24,148 nt of DNA from a virus: the IMG/VR virus record IMGVR_UViG_3300036886_000019, positions 1 through 24,148 of that record; one strand, written 5' to 3'. Shown here piece by piece: positions 1-5,454 of the stretch. Under the pieces are notes generated by a model, which was not told the origin of the DNA, made no database searches, and saw only the letters and a list, made by a program, of their open reading frames with translations. A program made the translations under genes and the position numbers. Within the stretch, counting starts at the first letter, position 1, and the number at the start of each line of letters is the position of its first letter.

Positions 1-280
1 CCCAGCTCGCGGCTTCTTGACTTGGGGCGATCAGTGCGGCGTTGGTCGTTGCGCGGAAGGCGTCTAGGTCGCGCAGGTAAAGTGTGTTGTCAGAACTGAA
101 AATTAGATCGGCCCAGCGCAACCAGCCCTTGAAGTCATCGACGATAGGAACAAGGCCGCGCCCGATGTGGCGCGTTTTCTCGGTCTGCCGGATGAACAGC
201 TTGACCTCGTGCCCGTCCTTCTGCGCACGCATGGCGAAGTCAAGCGCGTTGCCGGAAGCGTCTATGATCAACAGCCTCAC
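1..280 (-). CDS. PurD-like ATP-grasp protein, N-terminal part (partial)
   Basis: The frame runs off the left edge, so only the first 93 residues are visible. They begin VRLLIIDASGNALDFAMRAQ and form a Rossmann-like beta-alpha-beta start, with a glycine-poor loop where bacterial PurD has its GGREHAL loop; WADLIFSSDN follows at about residue 60. The pattern resembles phage proteins annotated as phosphoribosylamine-glycine ligase (GAR synthetase, ATP-grasp superfamily), but the ATP-binding domain lies outside the window, so substrate and activity are not shown. The start is GTG at 280: it is preceded in frame by a stop, has GGAG seven bases upstream, and overlaps the stop of the 27-residue ORF as GTGA, implying translational coupling. 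Family assignment is from memory of similar phage proteins. Confidence 0.6.
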   Translation of the reverse strand, partial: MRLLIIDASGNALDFAMRAQKDGHEVKLFIRQTEKTRHIGRGLVPIVDDFKGWLRWADLIFSSDNTLYLRDLDAFRATTNAALIAPSQEAASW

Positions 281-360
281 TCATCGACTCCGTCATCCGC
301 CATATCGTCGGTGTTGTCTTCCTCGTTGTCCTCATAATCAGGCCACTCGTCAATCGGCAT
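277..360 (-). CDS. very acidic 27-residue peptide
   Basis: This short frame starts at ATG 360, inside the end of the preceding gene, and ends in a GTGA overlap with the PurD-like gene. It encodes 27 residues, 14 of them Asp or Glu and none Lys or Arg, including DEWPDYED and EEDNTDD. No Shine-Dalgarno is obvious, so expression would depend on coupling to the upstream gene, whose stop lies 6-8 bases downstream of this start codon. It may be a real microprotein or only a leader that delivers ribosomes to the PurD-like GTG start. No family is recognised. Confidence 0.45.
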   Translation of the reverse strand: MPIDEWPDYEDNEEDNTDDMADDGVDE

Positions 361-517
361 TTTCTAACTGCTGCTTTACGATTGGAGCTAGCTCGTCGGC
401 TCGATCCCGCAAACTTTCGTATGGGCAGTTGGCAATACCCAGCTTGCGGTATTCCAAGATCAGCTCGGTAATCATTTTACCAAGAAGACCGTACTCAGAT
501 TGCTCTATAGTTCTCAT
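350..517 (-). CDS. small hypothetical protein, 55 aa
   Basis: The product begins MRTIEQSEYGLLGKM, appears all helical, and ends in a charged stretch (DRADELAPIVKQQLENAD). The ATG at 517 is preferred over upstream in-frame starts because GGGGA lies four bases upstream, and because the upstream extension is composed unlike the rest and reaches into the 18-nt repeat region. Its start is 26 bases from repeat copy 1 (543-560); if the 543-2873 cassette were absent this gene would directly follow the 866-residue virion gene. Function unknown. Confidence 0.6.
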   Translation of the reverse strand: MRTIEQSEYGLLGKMITELILEYRKLGIANCPYESLRDRADELAPIVKQQLENAD

Positions 518-542
518 TTGTTCCCCACTATGAACAAGGGTT

Positions 543-560
543 AATCGGCATTGGTCGGCC
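543..560. repeat. 18-nt direct repeat, copy 1 (left boundary of cassette)
   Basis: The sequence AATCGGCATTGGTCGGCC occurs here and again at 2856-2873 in the same orientation. Read on the minus strand both copies encode PTNAD followed by the first T of a stop codon (TAA here, TGA at copy 2). Flanking bases do not match on either side. A perfect 18-mer twice in 24 kb is unlikely by chance. Confidence 0.85.
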
Positions 561-673
561 TCTGACGAGGCGCAGCGATCACCCCATCGCAGCGCCATGG
601 GGTCTCCCATTTTATACTGGTATATGGCTTCCACAAGCTGAGGTGCAAGTACGGCCTGCGCTCAGGGCAACAC

Positions 674-814
674 ATGATTGTTGCTATACACGCCCACCCG
701 AACGCCCCCATGGAGGCTCGGTACTGTCGGCACAGGGCACTGCGCGAGCAGTCGAACGCCCTTGCCCAAAACCAGTACCGCCTTGTGCCTGCCCTCGTCA
801 TGGACACGGCGTAA
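674..814 (+). CDS. possible small plus-strand protein, 46 aa
   Basis: A short plus-strand frame begins ATG ATT at 674 with AGGG upstream (CAGGGCAACACATG) and ends at TAA 812-814. The product includes HAHPNAPMEARYCRHRALRE and QNQYRLVPALVMDTA. Its codons show a coding-like pattern, with roughly 33 of 45 third positions G or C and second positions AT-rich, whereas the minus-strand frames here are rich in Trp, Cys and Arg as shadow frames usually are. The frame is open upstream to about 565 but has no other good start. It slightly overlaps, tail to tail, the minus-strand ORF ending at 798. No family is recognised; it may be a degraded remnant. Confidence 0.35.
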   Translation: MIVAIHAHPNAPMEARYCRHRALREQSNALAQNQYRLVPALVMDTA

Positions 815-1010
815 AGTGCCTAGCTAACGGGGCAAACGTAGGTGAGTCTTTTGGAACTATTACATGATCTAGTTTCATGACCACGCCGTGACTTACATTT
901 TTCATAATTAAGGACAATTCATAAGCGGAAATGTCCGGCTTGGGGTTGAATGACCAGCACCTATCGGCAGTTCCGATAAACCAGAAGAGTAGGAGAGCAG
1001 CGGTAAGCAT
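798..1010 (-). CDS. small secreted or single-span membrane protein, 70 aa
   Basis: The product starts MLTAALLLFWFIGTADRC, a short hydrophobic segment that could be a signal anchor or signal peptide, followed by about 50 soluble residues containing NPKPDISAYELSLIMKN. There is no strong Shine-Dalgarno before ATG 1010, and the start lies inside the end of the IS1595-like frame (961-1194), so translation may be coupled or this may be an intact gene abutting an IS scar. Its codons look more AT-rich than those of the late genes. No function can be assigned. Confidence 0.45.
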   Translation of the reverse strand: MLTAALLLFWFIGTADRCWSFNPKPDISAYELSLIMKNVSHGVVMKLDHVIVPKDSPTFAPLARHFTPCP

Positions 1011-1194
1011 GTCGGGATGTTATAGTTCCCGTACCCAATTTTCGTCGGTCATCTGTTCCATCCATCTTGCCGATGCGGTCCACACCGCCGCAGTGCGGGC
1101 AGACCGGGCCGTTCGGCCAGATACGAGCTTCCAGATAGGCGTAGGCCGCCTCTTCATCATGGAAGTGTTTTGCGTCTAAAACAGAGTTTTTCAT
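961..1194 (-). pseudogene. IS1595-type transposase fragment (N-terminal zinc ribbon)
   Basis: The first 46 residues match the start of IS1595/ISXO2-family transposases: EEAAYAYLEARIWPNGP, then CPHCGGVDRIGKMDG with one CxxC knuckle (Cys32, Cys35). After KMDG at about position 1057 the similarity ends. The rest is unrelated, has no second CxxC knuckle, and the frame stops at residue 77; the DDE-type catalytic domain of a normal IS1595 transposase (about 300 residues) is absent. ATG 1194 has AAGGA nine bases upstream, so the fragment can still be translated. It is either an IS scar or an exapted zinc-ribbon microprotein. Inverted repeats of the element were looked for by eye and not found. Confidence 0.6.
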
Positions 1195-1249
1195 AGCCTC
1201 ATTTCCTTACTATGGAATAAGGCTACTCTTACATTTTGGGTACGTCAAG

Positions 1250-1438
1250 TCATTTCGAAATAAATATCGATATCCACCGATTGTACACAGTACGGAATTT
1301 TTCCTCCGCCTCATCGGCAGTATCAGCGGTAATACCAATCAAAAAGGTGGCGTTTTTTGGGGCTATTGCGAGCCAGCCACCATTATTTCTACGAATTAGA
1401 AGCGGATTTGCCGTCTCTATTGTGGCGACTGTGTCCAT
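1250..1438 (-). CDS. small hypothetical protein, 62 aa
   Basis: The product begins MDTVATIETANPLLIRR and continues NGGWLAIAPKNATFLIGITA, then DTADEAEEKF and a C-terminal helix. The alternating-strand-then-helix pattern loosely recalls small HicB-like folds, but this is not a confident assignment. ATG 1438 is chosen because GGAG lies eight bases upstream; an alternative start at 1480, with AAAGG six bases upstream, would add 14 residues. It is transcribed divergently from the DUF5343 gene across a 188-bp gap holding the GTACAG sites, so the two genes may share regulation. Confidence 0.6.
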   Translation of the reverse strand: MDTVATIETANPLLIRRNNGGWLAIAPKNATFLIGITADTADEAEEKFRTVYNRWISIFISK

Positions 1439-1525
1439 CTTTATTACTCCGGGTGAATGTCTCAAGCCCGAAGCTAACATTTTTTGCCTTTAAAATCAAC
1501 TATTTACGATGTAACTGGAGATGCC

Positions 1526-1563
1526 GTACAGTACCTGTACAGCGCATGCTCAACATAGTACAG
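1526..1563. promoter_or_regulatory. three helically phased GTACAG sites (operator candidate)
   Basis: GTACAG begins at 1526, 1537 and 1558 in the same orientation, spaced 11 and 21 bp, so all three face the same side of the helix. The first two lie in a symmetric block, GTACAGTACCTGTACAG, containing the dyad GTACAG-TAC-CTGTAC (1526-1540) and the palindrome CTGTACAG (1535-1542). The array sits in the divergent gap, 10 bases upstream of the plus-strand -35 candidate. This is typical repressor or activator site geometry; the binding protein is unknown, the adjacent DUF5343 protein being one candidate. Confidence 0.5.
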
Positions 1564-1572
1564 TCCTTGGCC

Positions 1573-1602
1573 TTGACGCGGACCACCTATCTGTGGTCTA
1601 GT
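1573..1602 (+). promoter_or_regulatory. sigma70-type promoter candidate for the DUF5343 gene
   Basis: TTGACG (1573-1578, five of six consensus) is followed after 18 bases by TCTAGT (1597-1602, four of six). The start codon at 1627 would leave a leader of about 18 nt, which includes the AAAGGA ribosome binding site. No comparable promoter is convincing on the minus strand of this gap. Confidence 0.4.
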
Positions 1603-1626
1603 GTCCAGAATGAAAGGATTTGGACA

Positions 1627-2343
1627 ATGGCCGTAACCGCAGAAGGCAGTGGACCCTACGCTCCAGCGAGCGCCATGCTTGAGATCATCAATCGCCGCCG
1701 CAATCGCGGCCTCACCGCCCCCATCAACGCCGATGTTCTCGGCCGGGCGAGTATTTCTCCCAGTCTTATCCCCCGCACATTGCAGGCACTTCAGACCCTC
1801 GACCTCATCAATGAGGCAGGCGAGCCCACACCTGTTTTCGAGAATCTCAGACTCTCCCCCGAAGCAGAGTTCAAAGAACGTCTCGGTGAATGGCTGAAGG
1901 GTGCTTACGCCGAAGTGTTTTCGTTCGTTGACCCAAGTCAGGACGACGAAATCAAAATCAAAGACGCCTTCCGTTCTTACAATCCAGTCAGTCAGCAACC
2001 GCGCATGATCACGCTGTTCAAAGGGTTGTGCAGCGCCGCTGGTCTTATGCCCGAGAAGCGAGCCGGCGCTGCCGCGTCATCGCCCGCGAAACGGCCCGCA
2101 CCGGCTGCATCCCCGCGCAACGTTCATGTCTTTCAGAGGGCCGCGACGAAACAACCGCCACCACCTTCTTCTGCTGGGCTTCCTCCTGCCATCGCCGGGT
2201 TGATGGCAAGCTTGCCGTCACCGGCGACTGGATGGACGGCAGGCGAGCGCCAGAAGTTTTTGACCACTTTCCAAGCGGTGGTGGATTACGCCATCCCGGT
2301 TGTGACAAAGCCCAAAAACGAAACCGACGGTCATGGTGAGTGA
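1627..2343 (+). CDS. DUF5343-domain protein, plus strand
   Basis: This is the only convincing long plus-strand gene; the 238-residue product begins MAVTAEGSGPYAPASAMLEI. Residues 15-140 follow the DUF5343 pattern: a helical, winged-helix-like start (IINRRRNRGL, ADVLGRASISPSLIPRTLQALQTLDLINEAGEPT), then LGEWLKGAYAEVFSF and a DAFRSY...ITLFKGLCSAAGL segment. A Pro/Ala-rich linker (about 150-185) leads to a short C-terminal helix (GERQKFLTTFQAVVDYAI). ATG 1627 is chosen because AAAGGA lies eight bases upstream; the frame is open to 1357, but that part crosses the regulatory gap and overlaps a minus-strand gene. Opposite orientation, its own promoter candidate and its own terminator mark it as an independently expressed cargo (moron) gene. 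DUF5343 function is unknown; a DNA-binding or regulatory role is only inferred from the winged-helix look. Confidence 0.7.
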   Translation: MAVTAEGSGPYAPASAMLEIINRRRNRGLTAPINADVLGRASISPSLIPRTLQALQTLDLINEAGEPTPVFENLRLSPEAEFKERLGEWLKGAYAEVFSFVDPSQDDEIKIKDAFRSYNPVSQQPRMITLFKGLCSAAGLMPEKRAGAAASSPAKRPAPAASPRNVHVFQRAATKQPPPPSSAGLPPAIAGLMASLPSPATGWTAGERQKFLTTFQAVVDYAIPVVTKPKNETDGHGE

Positions 2344-2352
2344 CCGTCGGTT
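2322..2352. terminator. 12-bp perfect hairpin, probably a bidirectional terminator
   Basis: AACCGACGGTCA (2322-2333) and TGACCGTCGGTT (2341-2352) pair perfectly around a 7-nt loop. The hairpin overlaps the DUF5343 stop codon (2341-2343). On the minus strand it is followed by TTTCGTTTTT, a good U-tract, so it should stop leftward transcripts coming from the late operon; on the plus strand it is followed by CAGAAC and would be a weaker terminator. The position, where rightward and leftward transcripts converge, fits. Confidence 0.65.
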
Positions 2353-2595
2353 CAGAACTAGCCCCCGTGGTATGGGGGATGTAGAGCCACCCGAGACGAC
2401 CGCCGCCAGCGGCGGCTAGGTGTGGTGCAGTAGCTGCCCGCTCAAACGTAGGAGCGGTGTAAGAATCGGGCCGCCGACTGAACCTTGGCAGGGGGATGCG
2501 GCGGCTCGATGCATTTTGGTAGCAGAATCAAAGCGATTCCGCCAGTTTTGCTAGGAACTGGGTACGGGATCGATAATATCGCCAAGCATGTTGGT
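2353..2595. other. non-coding convergent region with several hairpins
   Basis: No convincing gene is seen here. Stem-loops are: CCCCC/GGGGG (2362-2366 and 2374-2378); CCGCCG/CGGCGG (2400-2405 and 2410-2415); CCGCTC/GAGCGG (2438-2443 and 2452-2457); and GCAGAATC/GATTCCGC (2522-2529 and 2535-2542, one mismatch on plus, a G-U pair on minus). The first two are enclosed by CTAG at 2358-2361 and 2416-2419, which can pair with each other. The stretch may be a transcription-termination buffer or a small structured RNA. ORFs of 62 and 92 codons here look like noise. Confidence 0.45.
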
Positions 2596-2802
2596 TTACT
2601 CCCAGAACCCTGCGCCGCCTTCTTCCCAAAAACCACCGCCAGCCGCTTTGAATACGGCTTCCTCCGCTTGTAACGCCAGTAGTTCGATTCCCTTGTTGAA
2701 TAGGGCAACATTCTTAGCATCTGTCAGACTGACTGAGTCATTAAACAAGGTTACTCCAACTTCGTTTTTTACGGTCACGGTAACCTGTATAGTTTTGTTC
2801 AC
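2596..2802 (-). CDS. small hypothetical protein, 68 aa
   Basis: The product runs from a beta-rich start (KTIQVTVTVKNEVGVTLFND) through an amphipathic helix (KNVALFNKGIELLALQAEEA) to a Gly/aromatic tail in which GGFWE is followed by GAGFWE. The start is placed at GTG 2802 because GGAGG sits five bases upstream; the ATG at 2814, four codons earlier, has no ribosome binding site of its own since that GGAGG lies within its codons. It is separated from the virion gene at 2854 by a short gap with an inverted repeat, and is the rightmost gene inside the putative cassette. Function unknown. Confidence 0.6.
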   Translation of the reverse strand: MNKTIQVTVTVKNEVGVTLFNDSVSLTDAKNVALFNKGIELLALQAEEAVFKAAGGGFWEEGGAGFWE

Positions 2803-2831
2803 GTTGTCCTCCATTTGTTACGGTATTGTTG

Positions 2832-2857
2832 TTGACACGCTTTTAGATGTGTGTCAA
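2832..2857. repeat. inverted repeat next to cassette boundary
   Basis: TTGACACGC (2832-2840) and GTGTGTCAA (2849-2857) form a 9-bp dyad with one mismatch (a G-U pair as RNA) and an 8-nt spacer. It overlaps the TGA stop of the 866-residue virion gene and touches repeat copy 2. No T-run follows on either strand, so it is as likely a protein-binding site or recombination feature as a terminator. Both arms contain TTGACA when read inwards. Confidence 0.4.
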
Positions 2858-5454
2858 TCGGCATTGGTCGGCCCGCCGTACTGCCGCTCGCTGCGAATGT
2901 CGTGCTTGCCCTTCTGCCTCCACGACCTGCGACCCATCGCGCCCATGCCGCGCTTGGTGCCTTCCGGGTCCTGCAGATAGCCGGGCGCCGGCCGAATGCC
3001 GGACAACATCTCGGGTGTCGAGATGTTGGAGCCTACCTTCTCACCCTTGCCAAGCTGGCGCAGCGAGATAGGTCCAAGGCTGCTCGCAACCCACTTGAAA
3101 TACTGACCCAGCCACGCGGGGCCTTCCGCGTTGGGGTCAGCGATCGGATCGCCACGCCAGTCCTTGCCACGGAACGCCTGACCGACCATGCTGGGTCCGG
3201 TCGCGACCTTGTTCGCCGCCTCCTGCTTCCAGTCGTGATACCAGCCGAACACGTCCTTCTGGTAGCCCGGCATCATGGCGCGCTCTTCGACCTGCCCACG
3301 CCCACCGAAGCCCGGCGCGGTGCCGCCTGTGCGGCCAGCCATCAGGTCGTCAACACTCTCGGGCGCCTTGCCCGTCTTGAGATACTGGTACGTCGCGTTG
3401 GCTGTCGCCACGACGATGGGCAGCGCGATGACGTAGGATGCGCGCGGGCTCCACTGACCCGAGGCGATGTCCTTCACGCCGCCGCCGATCTCGCGCACGG
3501 TGCCTAGGTTCCACGAGTATGAGCGCATGCCGAGCTGCGCCACCTGCTTCATGGTCTTGTTCCAGAATATGTTGTCCTGCACCATCTCGCCGAAGCGGTT
3601 GTCGATCGAGTCCCAGATCTGGCGCGCGGCGGCAACCTGCTCGTCGTAGCCAGCCTTGGGGTGCGTCTCGATCCACGACTGCATCGTGTCGTAGAACGCG
3701 CCGTTCTTGAGTTTGGGAATGTATTTCTCGAAGATGGGCTGCGCCACCGTCTCCATGATGCGGCCGATCTGCTTGAACGCTTCCTTGGGTGCGCCGGTCA
3801 TCGGGAACGACTTCACGTTCTGCATCGACTGCGCCATCTCGGCCTTGAGTGCGCCGCGTTTGAACGCGGTCCAGTACGAGCCCATCTTGGAGTAGCGGTA
3901 GTCAGCAGCGTGGCTCTTGCCGACCGCGCGCCCGCCAGCCTCGGTCTGCAGATCAACCAGTCGGCGGAAGTCGGGCGTGCCTGGAGTGCGGCCGAGATAT
4001 ACCTGCTCGCCCTTATGACCGCGCATGGCGGTACGGATTGGAGCGGCCGGGGCCGAGGCGATGGTACCCAGGCCAGTGATAGGCTTGCCGCCGACGATCT
4101 GGCTGATGCCGCGTGCTACTTCGGAGACGATCGACTCGTTGGCCATCGTGAAGGCGTGATAACCCGAGAGCCCGAGTTCGAGCGAGGTGATGGCGTTGGA
4201 GGCGCCTTGCACGGCGTCGTAGACACGACCCGCTTCCTCGTTGGCATGGAAGCCGCGAGAGATGAAATTATTGTACACGCGCGCCCAATCAGCCGGCGCG
4301 TAAGCCTGCTGGCCCAGCGCATTGGTCGATCCTCGTCCTTCTATCGCGACCCACCCTTCCGGTATTGGCCCGGTTGGCGACACGTTATGTCCGGCGCCGG
4401 GATGACCGGAGGCGCCCATGCTCTTGGGGCTGAAATACTTGATAGTGCCCGCGCTCTTAGCAGCGTCCAGCACCTCGGTCGAGGCGATGAAGCGGTCCAT
4501 GCTCGCTACGTAGCGCATGGTTGCCTCGATCGGATCGGTCGTTACCGGCTTCAAACCCGCCTTGATGCCGTCCGCGATCGTCGGCATGGTGCGCGCCTTG
4601 AGGCTCGCGCCCGAGCCTTGCTTGCCAGGCCCTCGCCCAAAGTTCTCGGCGAACGATGCAGCAGCCTTGGGGTCCTGCCAGTGATGCGGATAATACTCGT
4701 CGATGAACTGCGTCTGCGCGGTCGAGGGCAACGCTTCCAGTTTCTTGCGGCGCAGCTCATAGGCCGTCTTGAGCTTGCCGGCGAGCGGTTCGAGTTCGGT
4801 CGTAGGCTTGGAAGGCCCACCCTCGACGTGGTCTATGAACGCCAAGCGGTCGGCTTCCGGCGCCGCGTTGACAGCTCGGTGAAACGGTTCCATCTCGGCG
4901 GCGGTCGTGGCAGTGTCGCGCGCCGCCTTGCCACCAGCCGAGCGGATCGACGCTTCGGCCGCACCGGCTTCCGGCGAGACAGTAGTGGGAGAGAAAATCT
5001 TCTCGATTATTGTACCTTTGGGCAACGCAGGCATTTTGAGTGCGCCGGGTACTGCCATCACACCCATCAGAGCGGTGTCTATGTCGGCCTTTTTGAAGAC
5101 GCCACCAGTCAATTCTTCAACGCCCTTGCCTACCGCGCTTTGCAGCCCAGTAAGCGGGGATGTCAAGACACCCGCCGTGCCACGGATCACGTCACCGCCC
5201 CTAGATATATCCCACGGCCCACTAGGCCGACGCCACGCGCCTTTTATGCGCTCTACACCTTCACTAGCTTCCTTCTTGATCCAGCCGGGTACGTCAAAAC
5301 CTTTTGGGTCGAAGGCTTCCGGCTCGGCGGTTTTCATTTCGGGTGGCTTGTCTTCGAGCTGAGCAGCAACGGGCGTCCCCGGCCACTGCGGAGTGCTCTG
5401 CTTCGCTGGTGTGCCGGGCCATTGCTGTTGGGTCGGGGTGCCCGGCCAGTCCAT
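2854..5454 (-). CDS. large internal virion (ejection-type) protein, 866 aa
   Basis: This is the last and largest gene of the late operon. The N-terminus has three WPGTP motifs (residues 3-7, 12-16 and 24-28). Residues 80-170 are Gly/Ala/Val-rich and could be membrane-active. A middle region with FIDEYYPHHWQDPKAAASF, followed by a long helical part, resembles the very large phage proteins that travel inside the capsid. The C-terminus is basic (RRSWRQKGKHD) and ends GGPTNAD. Position after two low-complexity virion proteins suggests a role like T7 gp16, the largest ejection protein, but no lysozyme or transglycosylase motif was recognised. The start ATG overlaps the previous stop by one base (TGATG). 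The last five codons are repeated at 543-560. Confidence 0.6.
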   Translation of the reverse strand: MDWPGTPTQQQWPGTPAKQSTPQWPGTPVAAQLEDKPPEMKTAEPEAFDPKGFDVPGWIKKEASEGVERIKGAWRRPSGPWDISRGGDVIRGTAGVLTSPLTGLQSAVGKGVEELTGGVFKKADIDTALMGVMAVPGALKMPALPKGTIIEKIFSPTTVSPEAGAAEASIRSAGGKAARDTATTAAEMEPFHRAVNAAPEADRLAFIDHVEGGPSKPTTELEPLAGKLKTAYELRRKKLEALPSTAQTQFIDEYYPHHWQDPKAAASFAENFGRGPGKQGSGASLKARTMPTIADGIKAGLKPVTTDPIEATMRYVASMDRFIASTEVLDAAKSAGTIKYFSPKSMGASGHPGAGHNVSPTGPIPEGWVAIEGRGSTNALGQQAYAPADWARVYNNFISRGFHANEEAGRVYDAVQGASNAITSLELGLSGYHAFTMANESIVSEVARGISQIVGGKPITGLGTIASAPAAPIRTAMRGHKGEQVYLGRTPGTPDFRRLVDLQTEAGGRAVGKSHAADYRYSKMGSYWTAFKRGALKAEMAQSMQNVKSFPMTGAPKEAFKQIGRIMETVAQPIFEKYIPKLKNGAFYDTMQSWIETHPKAGYDEQVAAARQIWDSIDNRFGEMVQDNIFWNKTMKQVAQLGMRSYSWNLGTVREIGGGVKDIASGQWSPRASYVIALPIVVATANATYQYLKTGKAPESVDDLMAGRTGGTAPGFGGRGQVEERAMMPGYQKDVFGWYHDWKQEAANKVATGPSMVGQAFRGKDWRGDPIADPNAEGPAWLGQYFKWVASSLGPISLRQLGKGEKVGSNISTPEMLSGIRPAPGYLQDPEGTKRGMGAMGRRSWRQKGKHDIRSERQYGGPTNAD
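2856..2873. repeat. 18-nt direct repeat, copy 2 (right boundary of cassette)
   Basis: Second copy of AATCGGCATTGGTCGGCC, identical to 543-560 and 2,313 bp away. On the minus strand it is the last five codons (PTNAD) of the 866-residue virion protein plus the T of its stop. Confidence 0.85.

Noticed and set aside
541-807. 88-codon minus-strand frame ending in PTNAD
   Set aside because: Rich in Trp, Cys and Arg with no ribosome binding site. The PTNAD end comes from the 18-nt repeat, and the opposite strand has the more coding-like pattern.
1250-1438. HicB antitoxin of a toxin-antitoxin pair
   Set aside because: The resemblance is loose and no HicA-like gene with a catalytic histidine lies next to it.
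1357-1626. Upstream extension of the DUF5343 frame by 90 codons
   Set aside because: It would read through the GTACAG array and promoter candidate and overlap the divergent minus-strand gene. The ATG at 1627 has a proper ribosome binding site and the domain begins just after it.
2353-2460. Possible tRNA in the hairpin-rich gap
   Set aside because: No T-loop consensus, acceptor stem or four-arm arrangement could be fitted to the stems.
2442-2720. 92-codon minus-strand frame and the 62-codon plus-strand frame at 2485-2673
   Set aside because: Both overlap the better-supported gene at 2596-2802 and the hairpin region; neither has a ribosome binding site or protein-like composition.
543-2873. 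The 18-nt repeats as attL/attR of a prophage
   Set aside because: They enclose only 2.3 kb inside phage sequence, with no integrase in the interval; a cassette insertion or mosaic junction explains them better.
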